Assembly: GCA_937982425.1 (NCBI GenBank)
Contig: CALJLT010000001.1
Location: 1-27,213, forward strand
DNA length: 27,213 bases
Source: an uncultured archaeon
Lineage (GTDB): Archaea; Nanobdellota; Nanobdellia; Pacearchaeales; GW2011-AR1
Direction of reading: 5' to 3'
A program made the translations under genes and the position numbers. This document shows positions 1-8,600 of the stretch, in pieces. Position 1 is the stretch's first letter, and each line of letters begins with the position of its first letter. The notes under the pieces are model-generated. The model did no database searches. It saw only the letters and a list, made by a program, of their open reading frames with translations, and was not told the origin of the DNA.

Positions 1-21
1 CACTTTTTGTTTTTTATTCAT
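1..21 (-). CDS. Start of a truncated paralogue of the small membrane protein at 709-918
   Basis: Only the first seven codons are present (MNKKQKV, ATG at 21-19). The contig ends inside the gene. Codons and promoter are identical to those of the gene starting at 918, so this is probably the first gene of a second, tandem copy of the two-gene unit at 81-918. The same seven codons could instead reflect an assembly-graph overlap rather than true adjacency. Confidence 0.5.
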
Positions 22-42
22 AAAATGAACAAACAATTAAGA

Positions 43-50
43 TTTATAAA
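43..50 (-). promoter_or_regulatory. TATA box for the truncated gene at the left edge
   Basis: TTTATAAA on the minus strand, centred about 25 nt before the ATG at 21. This spacing predicts a leaderless transcript. It is identical to the box at 940-947. Confidence 0.55.
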
Positions 51-80
51 CATTTCTCGATATTAAAATATAATTAAAAC

Positions 81-719
81 TTAAACTGCACTGTAAGTTA
101 AAACAACCGTACTATTTCTAGTTCCTGTTAGAGAATCCGAAGGAACTTTCAAAAGAACATCAATTCTAACTTCATCTTTATCTGTGTTAGGTAAGAACAA
201 AGTACAAATGTCTGCTGGAGAATCTGTAAATTCTTTGTAAGTATTTTCTGTTGATTCTGGAAAGGTTACACATGAACCAGCTTCGCTGTTACTTATATTA
301 TATTTAAACTCTGGACCAGTTCCACCTATAAATGTTGCAGCAGTAGGATCAGAGTGTATCGCCATAGTAACATTTGTATTTCCAATATTTCTAACAATAA
401 ATCCTCCTGTAACTGCAGACCAAGTTGAACTTCCAGTAACAGTTCCATTCGTGGATAAGATAGCATAAGTGTTTCCTCCCGAAGTATCTACCGCTCCCGA
501 ACCCCAAGTTACATTCTTCTGTCCTGCAACACCTCCAGCTGAAATTATTTCAATTGCTGCTTGAGTAGAAACAGTAATATTTACAAAACCCTGCTCTGTG
601 AAAAATCCAGTCATAAAATTATTGTAATCTGAAACATAATTATAAGTAACCGCTGTTCCGATTAAAGAAAAAGCAACTGCAACAACCGCAACTGCAATTA
701 ATAAATTATCAGTTTCCAT
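81..719 (-). CDS. Small membrane-anchored surface protein with a C-terminal beta module
   Basis: A 212-aa protein of unrecognised family. Residues about 6-26 form one hydrophobic N-terminal segment after METDN, giving a signal-anchor or pilin-like N-terminus without an obvious signal-peptidase site. The rest is predicted extracellular, rich in Thr, Ser and Asn, with N-glycosylation sequons. The last ~105 residues resemble the extreme C-terminus of the 3165-aa adhesin: both have an 'xN-GN-x-V' strand early, an 'ISN' strand, and end in a 'DV-x-x-x-VP...G-x-RNST' strand. The start is set by a perfect AGGAGG 5 nt upstream of the ATG. The gene overlaps the upstream gene by 11 nt, so translation is probably coupled. 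It is likely a structural or accessory component of the cell envelope; a minor pilin is an alternative. Confidence 0.8.
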   Translation of the reverse strand: METDNLLIAVAVVAVAFSLIGTAVTYNYVSDYNNFMTGFFTEQGFVNITVSTQAAIEIISAGGVAGQKNVTWGSGAVDTSGGNTYAILSTNGTVTGSSTWSAVTGGFIVRNIGNTNVTMAIHSDPTAATFIGGTGPEFKYNISNSEAGSCVTFPESTENTYKEFTDSPADICTLFLPNTDKDEVRIDVLLKVPSDSLTGTRNSTVVLTYSAV

Positions 720-918
720 TTAATCCTCCTTCGGGAGCCATATAAGATGTAGGAGAATCAATAGTAACTCCAACATTACTTATTGGAAGATCAGAACCTT
801 CACTAATAAATTTAAATTCATTAGGAGAAGAAATTGACATACTAAGTCCAATAGAAAATAATGAGAGCAAAATTGCAATTGCCAATAACGCAACAACCAC
901 TTTTTGTTTTTTATTCAT
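709..918 (-). CDS. Short secreted or membrane-anchored protein
   Basis: A 69-aa protein starting MNKKQKV, followed by a hydrophobic segment (about residues 7-27) and a short Ser/Pro-rich tail ending in GGLNGN. I prefer the ATG at 918 to the TTG at 933, because a TATA box at 940-947 lies about 25 nt before this ATG, the spacing of a leaderless archaeal transcript. It is the first gene of a two-gene operon, and its last codons overlap the ATG of the 212-aa protein. The family is unrecognised. The K-rich N-terminus plus hydrophobic stretch suggests export or anchoring with the tail outside. Its N-terminus is repeated exactly at the left contig edge. Confidence 0.7.
   Translation of the reverse strand: MNKKQKVVVALLAIAILLSLFSIGLSMSISSPNEFKFISEGSDLPISNVGVTIDSPTSYMAPEGGLNGN
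725..730 (-). promoter_or_regulatory. Shine-Dalgarno site for the gene starting at 719
   Basis: AGGAGG on the minus strand, 5 nt before the ATG and inside the last codons of the upstream gene. It fixes the start at 719 and suggests coupled translation. First genes of operons here instead look leaderless. Confidence 0.85.
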
Positions 919-952
919 AAAATGAACAAACAATTAAGATTTATAAACATTT
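898..952. repeat. 55-bp perfect direct repeat, copy 2
   Basis: Identical to positions 1-55. It covers the promoter and first seven codons of the gene starting at 918. Confidence 0.95.
940..947 (-). promoter_or_regulatory. TATA box for the 918-81 operon
   Basis: TTTATAAA on the minus strand, centred about 25 nt upstream of the ATG at 918, consistent with a leaderless start. Confidence 0.6.
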
Positions 953-987
953 TTATAATTAAAGAAGATTTAATTAAAATTAATCAA

Positions 988-2181
988 TTATTTTTTAAAT
1001 TTTCTTCTAAATTTCAAAAACCAAAGAACATTTATTAAAACCAGAATTATTACTCCTATAAGTAATATCGTAGTTAAATTATCTCCTTTTCTTCCACTTT
1101 CCTCGCTAGAAATAACATACCCTAAACCTACAACTCTAATTTCATTCTTAGAAACTTTTAATTCTAAATTTTTCTGTGAAGATTTATCTCCATATTTCAA
1201 AAAGAAACTAGTTTCATAACTTCCCTCTTTCACTCCAGCTGTATCCCAATAAGATAACATCACTTTTTTTGAAAGAGGATCAAAATCATAACTTGAAGAT
1301 CTTACTTCTGAAATTAATCTTTTCTGACTATCAAATATGTGCATTTCTGTATAAGCATTTTTAATTGGTTCACTCCATTTATTATCTACCAAAATTTCAA
1401 ACTTAGCTATATCTCCTAGCTGGAAATTTCTAACTTCAATACTTTCCAATTCTAAATCTTGCTTTCCTACTCTAAATTCTTTTTCTAAATTTATGGTTTC
1501 ACCATCGTACATTAAAGCAACTTTAGCTAAATATCTTCCAATAGGAAAATCCGCTTTCCACTTATGAACGAGCTCTTTTCTCTCTCCAGAATTAAGAGAA
1601 ATACTTGCAGTGTTAAAACTGTCCACTTTTTCATTTAATTGATTATATATATCTATATTTGCTCTTACCGAAACCAAATCGTGTTCTCCTCTAGAAATAA
1701 CCGGCATTATAAAGACAACTTCTTCATTTTGATTTGCATCAACTATATTCAAATTAGCTTCTGCATATTTTCCAGGATATTTAACATAAATATGAACTTG
1801 GTGAATTACCGCTACAACTGCTCCCACAAATGCTTCGCTGGTTTCTCCTCCTTTAGGTAAATTCATAACGACTATTTCTCCTGAATTTAACCCTGGAGAC
1901 AAATTTTCCCCAATTTTAACTTTGAAACTTATTTTTTTAGAACTTTCCGTAGGAGAAACACTAAAACTATTTTCACTTAAATAAATCTTATCCGCCAAAT
2001 CTCCTTGAGCATAAATTACTAAATTCATTTCCTTATTTTCTGAATTTAAAATTGTAAATGACCTTTCAATTTCTTTTTCTTGGTCTAAATCAATAGTAGT
2101 TCTAGCTGGCGTAATTCCTAATGCTGAAACGCCGCTTAAAAAAAGCAAGAACATGATTAAAGCAAAGCCAAATTTATTCAT
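988..2181 (-). CDS. Secreted beta-sandwich protein with C-terminal membrane anchor
   Basis: A 397-aa protein. Residues 1-20 form a clear signal peptide ending near VSALG. The middle is predicted all-beta, with alternating hydrophobic strands typical of Ig-like or CARDB-like modules (for example around 'ERSFTILNSENKEMNLVIYAQ'-type strands near residues 39-58). Residues about 369-390 form a transmembrane helix followed by a short basic tail (KFRRKFKK), so the bulk lies outside and the tail inside. The juxtamembrane stretch GLGYVISSEESG resembles motifs beside the anchor of the 3165-aa protein. GGAGG lies 8 nt before the ATG, which overlaps the previous gene by 8 nt (ATGAATAA). It is the last gene of the adhesin operon. 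A role as membrane partner or scaffold of the adhesin is inferred. Confidence 0.82.
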   Translation of the reverse strand: MNKFGFALIMFLLFLSGVSALGITPARTTIDLDQEKEIERSFTILNSENKEMNLVIYAQGDLADKIYLSENSFSVSPTESSKKISFKVKIGENLSPGLNSGEIVVMNLPKGGETSEAFVGAVVAVIHQVHIYVKYPGKYAEANLNIVDANQNEEVVFIMPVISRGEHDLVSVRANIDIYNQLNEKVDSFNTASISLNSGERKELVHKWKADFPIGRYLAKVALMYDGETINLEKEFRVGKQDLELESIEVRNFQLGDIAKFEILVDNKWSEPIKNAYTEMHIFDSQKRLISEVRSSSYDFDPLSKKVMLSYWDTAGVKEGSYETSFFLKYGDKSSQKNLELKVSKNEIRVVGLGYVISSEESGRKGDNLTTILLIGVIILVLINVLWFLKFRRKFKK

Positions 2182-2692
2182 TTAATAATCCTCCAAAAAA
2201 TTTAGTTCCCAAGGAAAATTTAGATTCTTCTGGATTCAAACTAAAAGATTCTATTTTTTGTTCCTGATCATAAACATCAACTTTTAATTTAGTATTTCCT
2301 GCATTTACAACTTCATAATTTTCCAAATTTTCTTTTAATCTTAAATCAATTCTAGAAATTATTGTTAATTTTCTTATCTCACTTTCAACTCCTAAAGAAT
2401 TAATAGCTTTCCAATAATACTCTCCCGGTTCCAATTCAATTTCAGTTCCATCTTGAATGTAATACTCTTTAGGATTATTAAAATCTAAACTTGAATCAAT
2501 TAAAATCTTTTCTGCTTTTTCTATAGAAAATAAAATTGAACTTTCGCTAGTTTCAAAATCACCAAGGGGAGCTATAACCATTGGTTGAGTGAAATTAAAT
2601 AAAAATAAAACTCCTATTAAAGTTGCAACTACTAAAAGTCCGTCTACTAAATGAATTTTCTTCACTTTGTTTTTTATTTTTTTATTTTCCAT
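2174..2692 (-). CDS. Single-pass membrane protein with extracellular beta domain
   Basis: A 172-aa protein of unrecognised family. Residues 1-13 are strongly basic (KKIKNKVKKIH) and precede one transmembrane helix (about 16-35), giving an N-in, C-out topology. The exterior ~135 residues look like one or two small beta-sandwiches: a 'YYIQDGTEIELEPGEYYWKA' stretch resembles an Ig/FN3-like strand pattern, and the C-terminal part has 'NAGNTKLKVDVYD', a common opening of such domains. It sits 2 nt after the stop of the giant adhesin and overlaps the next gene by 8 nt. It therefore belongs to the same transcript and may help anchor or assemble the adhesin, but this is inference from position. Confidence 0.75.
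   Translation of the reverse strand: MENKKIKNKVKKIHLVDGLLVVATLIGVLFLFNFTQPMVIAPLGDFETSESSILFSIEKAEKILIDSSLDFNNPKEYYIQDGTEIELEPGEYYWKAINSLGVESEIRKLTIISRIDLRLKENLENYEVVNAGNTKLKVDVYDQEQKIESFSLNPEESKFSLGTKFFGGLLNE
2190..2194 (-). promoter_or_regulatory. Shine-Dalgarno site for the gene starting at 2181
   Basis: GGAGG on the minus strand, 8 nt before the ATG, located inside the end of the upstream gene. It supports this start and translational coupling. Confidence 0.8.
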
Positions 2693-2694
2693 TT

Positions 2695-5600
2695 TTATTC
2701 GGCCAAAGATGCTCCAAAAATAATAGTTGAATTTCTAACTCCCGGAGGTTCATTTTCAGGAACTCTTATATAAACGTCGATATCTGCTCTCCTTTTATTT
2801 TCTGAATAGTTTAATTCTCCTATTGCAATAGTATTTCCCGTAAGAGGAACTTGTGTCCACTGAACTAAAGATTTTAACCAACTAAAAGCTCCTTCGTGGC
2901 CAGTGTGATTTGAAATTTTAAATTGATAATATTCACTTTGAGTTTGAACTGTTTGCCAAAGAGGACTTGCATTTAAAGAAATATTTACTAAAGAGTTTCC
3001 TTCATTTTGAATTGTCAGAGGATTTGGTTCTCCCTCCTCACTTGTGTTTCCTTCAAAAATAGGATAAGAAGACATATTTCTAAATCCAAAATTAATATAG
3101 TCTACAGTAAGATTAATCTGTATTAGGGCATTAATACTTATATTTCTCTCAGAACTCCACTCCCCATATCCATCTCCATCGTGTGCTCTCACTTTCCAGA
3201 TATAATAATAATTATTATCTTTAAGATATTTCAAATCAGAAGTTGGGGTATAATATTGATTAGAAATTTCTGATTGATATCTATCATCATCCGAACCTGT
3301 AGGTCTTGCGGTAATGTTTATGTCATAAGTTAGTGTATCTCCGTCCGCATCACTTCCACTCCATTCAAATAAAGGAGTTCTATCTGTAGTTTCATCATTA
3401 TTATCCGGACTTGATAAACTAACTGTCGGCAAACTATTCAAAATTGTTAAATTAGAAGAATTGCCCCAACCAGAATATAATGATCCGTCATATACTCTCA
3501 TAGAACAAGACCAATTATCGTTCTTAGTTGTATTTCCGGAATTGAGAGTTGAAACAAACAAACTTCCATTAGCTTGATTTGTATAATTAATACTTAAATT
3601 TTCAACTCCATTCTTATACCATTTAACTGAAACATTCATAGCATCTCCATCTGGATCTGAAATAGTAGAATAACAATTCAAATTTGAATTTGTCTTATTT
3701 GAACCATCTGTTGAATTTATCAAAACTGTTGGAGTATTTGGAATTTTATTTCCCTCCAAAATTGTCAAATTAGAACTTAAAACAGAAGCACCTTCCGAAG
3801 AGAAATTAGTTGGAGTTACCATTACTGACCAATTTTCTCCAACTGAAGTTTCTTGCGAAACAATTGTTTCTATTGATTTATTATTCACTCCCGCTTGATA
3901 AATAACATTAATTTGTTCTGCTGAAAGTGCTCTATTAAAAATTAATAATTCATCTATTGAACCATTAAATGGAAGATTTGGATTTGAACCATCATTATAA
4001 GAACCTATTAAAGCCGTACGAGAAGAATTTCCTGAAGAATAAGAGGTTAAGTTATGTTTATAAGTTGTTGTTTTTTGAACTCCATCAACATAAAAGATAA
4101 TTCCATTAAAAGTAGAATTGCTAGTTACCACTACATTATGCCATCCACCATCTGTTATGGTGGATAAATCATCGCTATGAGCATCTATTACAGGAATTCC
4201 CCCTCCTGTTCCCTTAAATCCTACAAATCTTAACGAGTGATTTCCATAACTATCTCCAAAAGTTTCCCATAAAAACATAAAACCTTTTTCATTACTAGTT
4301 CCAGTATCTCCTACAATCACTAAACGCCCATCTAAATTATCTATTTTAACCCAAGCTGAAATAGTAAAATTTAAACTATTTTGAATAAATGAAAATTTAT
4401 CAAGTTGATTTTTTAAATCAATATAATCCCCTCCATCAAAATTGTAACATCCTCCCACTTTACAATTTGAACTCCAAGTTGGTTTTGCAGTTGATGAAGC
4501 CAGAGTTCCATTATTTCCATAAGTTGAATAATCTTTTGCCGTCGTAGAATCATTCAAATCAAAGGGCATATTCAAAACTGCCCAAGAGGTTCCATTTAAT
4601 CTCCAATCTGTAATATCTAATAAAGATTCATAAGAATCTACATAAACACTCAAATTTTCATCAGTTGTATTTTTTCCTGAAGAAGAACTCAAAATTACTG
4701 AGTTTATTTTCATTGAAGTTAATCCCCTAGGAATCCAACCCCCATTTAATCCTGTAACATTCAAAACATTTGTAAAACTTGAACCAGAATCATTTGAATA
4801 AAATATTTGACCTAAAGTACTATTTACTCCTAGAATTTTCGAACCATCTCTAGAAACAACTAAGGAAGCAAAATTAGTTGAATTAAATGTGCTTCCATAA
4901 TCAAAACTAATGTAATTATAAAAACCAGAAATAGAACCATTTTCAGATATACCATATGCTCCAGGAACAGCTCTGCTTGCAAAAGCAGTTGACCAACTTC
5001 CTAAATAATCTGTGGATTTATAGGTAGCCGTATTGGAAGTACCAAATCCTACACGCCCATCTTCACTTATCATTGAACTATAATATGCGGCAGTTGTTGT
5101 TGTAGAATATCTTTTTATGCTTGCTAAACTATCATTAGAATAAAATATACCTCTTCTATTAGACTGAATAATCCAATATTTTCCATCTTCAGAACACTCT
5201 ACACTTGAAGTATCATATCCTCCAGACAAAGAAGTGTTTGATTGCCAAGTTTGCCCATAATCTTTGGAATAAAAAAATCTAACATCATTCCAATTCCCAT
5301 CTGCAATAGTCATGTATCTTCCATTTTGAGATATCCAAACACTTCCAGAATAAGACCCTACTGAAGTTATTTGATTCCAAGTTTCACCATAATCATTAGA
5401 ATAATAAGCATAATAATTTGTCCCAGGACTTCCTCCCACAATTAAATATTTTCCATTAGAACTAGAGGATAAAGTTAATCCAGTATAATTTAAAACTTTA
5501 CTAAAACTATTGTTAGCTCCATAATCAGAAGATTTGTAAACCCCATCTGATTCACATAAGAAATAAACATATTTACCCTCTCCAGAACTAACTACCTTTC

Positions 5601-8600
5601 CAATACTAGAACAAATACTCAAATTTTCAAAACTAGCTCCAGAATTATTTGATCTATAGAAATAAGGAGTTTGATACTTATATGCATAAATATAATCTAA
5701 CCCTGCAGAAAGAGAACCCTCAACAACTAAAGTCTTAACTTCCATACTAGAATTTTCTGTATAGTTAGTTCCTCCCGTGGTATTCAAAACATACTCATAT
5801 ACTCCTGGCTCTAAAGTAACTGTTTCTCCTGTTTCTTTATCTGTTCCATTTCTATAAATTTTATACGTAACATCTCCATCTCCTGGATTAGATTCTGAAA
5901 GACTTATAGTTGTTTCAGTTGGATAAGTTATTACCCATCCTTCAGAAGAATTTAAAGACCCAATTGGAATCGCTTTTTCTATTTCAAAAAATTGTTCATC
6001 ATAAATATTTGAATAATTTTGTGAATCCGTTCTTATAACACTAAAATTCCAACTTCCAGCTGAAAGAGTTTGTTGAGAATTATTGGTTATTGCATTTCCT
6101 TCTCTATATATAACAAAAGAAGTAGTACAATTACTCCAAACGTTAAATGTTGCAGGATAAGTTAAAGGAGAAGTCTCATTGAATAAAACCGAACAAGAAC
6201 CCGGATCTTTATTTACAGTTAAAAGAAATTCATCGCTTTGAGCTGAATTATAATTTGAATCTCCAGTAGTATTATACAGGTAACTATAAACTCCCGCCCC
6301 TAAAACAGTTGTATCTGGACTTGAAACTTCAGTTCCATTTCTATATAATTTACAAGTTAATCCTCCAGGACATCCACTTCCAGAAACATCTCCTGCAGTT
6401 CCATAACTGATCGGAGTAGTCCCTGAGGCAGTTAATGTAGGAGTGCCTTTTATAATAGTCAAATTTGAACTTAAAACTGAAGTTCCTTCCAAACTTAAAT
6501 CTGTAGGGGCCACCATTACTGACCAATTTTCTCCAACTGAAGTTTCTTGCGAAACAATTGTTTCTAAACTTTTATTATTTACTCCAGCTTGATAAATAGC
6601 ATTAATTTGTTCTGAAGATAAAATTTCCTTAAAGAAAAGAAATTCATCAATAGAACCATTAAAATATTCTGCTCCATTTCCTTTTTGAGCCAAGAACAAA
6701 TTTCCTACTCCCGCCTCTGTTCCATTAAAAGTTCCAGCAGTAGAATGAACAGAAGCTTCAGTTCCATTTATATACATTTTTAATCCACTAAAATCATTTG
6801 TTCCGTTATATATTGCAACAATATGATACCAATTACCATTTGAAATTTCATTAGAATAAATTTCAACTCCAGCTTCATCTCCAAATCTAAATTTATTTGA
6901 ATTTATATCTATACTATATTGTTTTGATCCTGCCTTAGATTTGGAAAATACCGTATCATAACTTCCCACAGCTGAATTTCTTTTAACCCAAAAAGAAACT
7001 GAAAAAGGAGTTGTAAAATTATAAGTGCTTCCTGCAACAGAAAGATAATTTGTTCCATCAAATTGAATTGAATTACCTACCTTTCCTTGACCATATAGGC
7101 AACCTATAGACTGATAAACCCTAAATTCCGCAATATTCAAATATTCGCTCGCAGTATCATACACTCTTAAATATCTTGCAATAAAAGGAGAAAAATTATT
7201 TGAGTCAAAAGTAATAGATTCGCTAGTTTCAGAACTTTTAGTAAGCAAATCATAATAATTTGAACCATCATAACTATACTGAATTTTATAATTTGCAGGC
7301 CTAGATCCAAATCCTGACCTTTTTATCATTTGAATCTTTCCTATTGAATAATTTGCTCCTAAATCCACACTCCACCATTCATTTGCTCCATTGTTAGTGT
7401 GTTGAAAAGTACTCGTATTTCCATCTACTGCATTTGAAGCTGCAACGCTTAAATAAGTTGAACTTTGGGATGCTGTTTTGCTCAAAGCAATATTTTCACT
7501 TCCATAAGTAAAGCAACTTCCATTATTTCCATAAGTTGAATAATCTTTTGCCGTCGTAGAATCATTCAAATCAAAAGGTAAATTCAAAACAGCCCAAGAG
7601 GTTCCATTCAACCTCCAATCTGTAATATTATAAATTAAATCTTCATCTAAATCTGTTGAATTAGAAATATAAACACTCAAATTTTCAAAAGTAGTATTAG
7701 TTCCCGAAGAGGAATTTAAAATAACTATTGGAAAAGTTGGAGCGCTATTAACTTGTTCACCTAAGATAGTCAAATTAGAACTTAAAACTGAAGTTCCTTC
7801 CGAAGAAAAATTAGTTGGAGTTACCATTACTGACCAATTTTCTCCAACTGAAGTTTCTTGCGAAACAATTGTTTCGATTGATTTATTATTTAATCCAGCT
7901 TGATAAATAGCACTAATTTGTTCTGCTGAAAGTGCTTCATCAAATATCATTACTTCATCTATTGAACCATTAAAATAATTACCTGCTGCATTAAATGTAG
8001 CAAAAAGTAAATTATTGGTAGATTTCCCGACAGAAAAACTTTTACTTAAAGAAAAAACATTACTTCCATCTAAATAACCTTCCCACTTACTTCCATTATA
8101 AGAATAAACTATATGGTGCCAATTTGTATCTGAAAGAGTTATTCCAGAACCAGTTCGAGGATTATCTCCTGTATAAACCCCAGAATAAAATTCAACTTGA
8201 TTATTTACATACTCCCAAATTAAAGAATAAACATTATCTGTTCCAGCATCATTCCTTTTAGATAAAAGATATCTATTAGTTTGACTTAAATCGCTAGGTT
8301 TAATCCAAAGTGAAAAAGCAAAATTATTTGTTAAATTTAAAGTTCCATTATAAGGAACGGTAATATAATCCCCTCCATCAAAATTGTAACATCCTCCCAC
8401 TTTACAATTTGAACTCCAAGTTGGTTTTGCAGTTGATGAAGCCAGAGTTCCATTATTTCCATAAGTTGAATAATCTTTTGCCGTCGTAGAATCATTCAAA
8501 TCAAAGGGCATATTCAAAACTGCCCAAGAGGTTCCATTTAATCTCCAATCTGTAATAGTTGCATTCGTATCAGTTGAAGAAATATACGCCGTTAAATTTT

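Larger units (their letters stand above)
1..55. repeat. 55-bp perfect direct repeat, copy 1 (contig edge)
   Basis: Positions 1-55 match 898-952 base for base, and the match breaks at position 56 (C here, T in the other copy). It carries a TATA box and the first seven codons of a small secreted-protein gene. The length equals a common de Bruijn k-mer (55), which may explain why the contig begins here. Confidence 0.95.

Noticed and set aside
919..933. TTG start at 933 for the small protein
   Set aside because: The ATG at 918 has a TATA box at the leaderless distance and gives a cleaner N-terminus (K-rich, then hydrophobic).
2174..2181. Possible frameshift splitting one protein into the 172-aa and 397-aa products
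   Set aside because: The downstream protein has its own signal peptide and Shine-Dalgarno site, so these are two overlapping genes.
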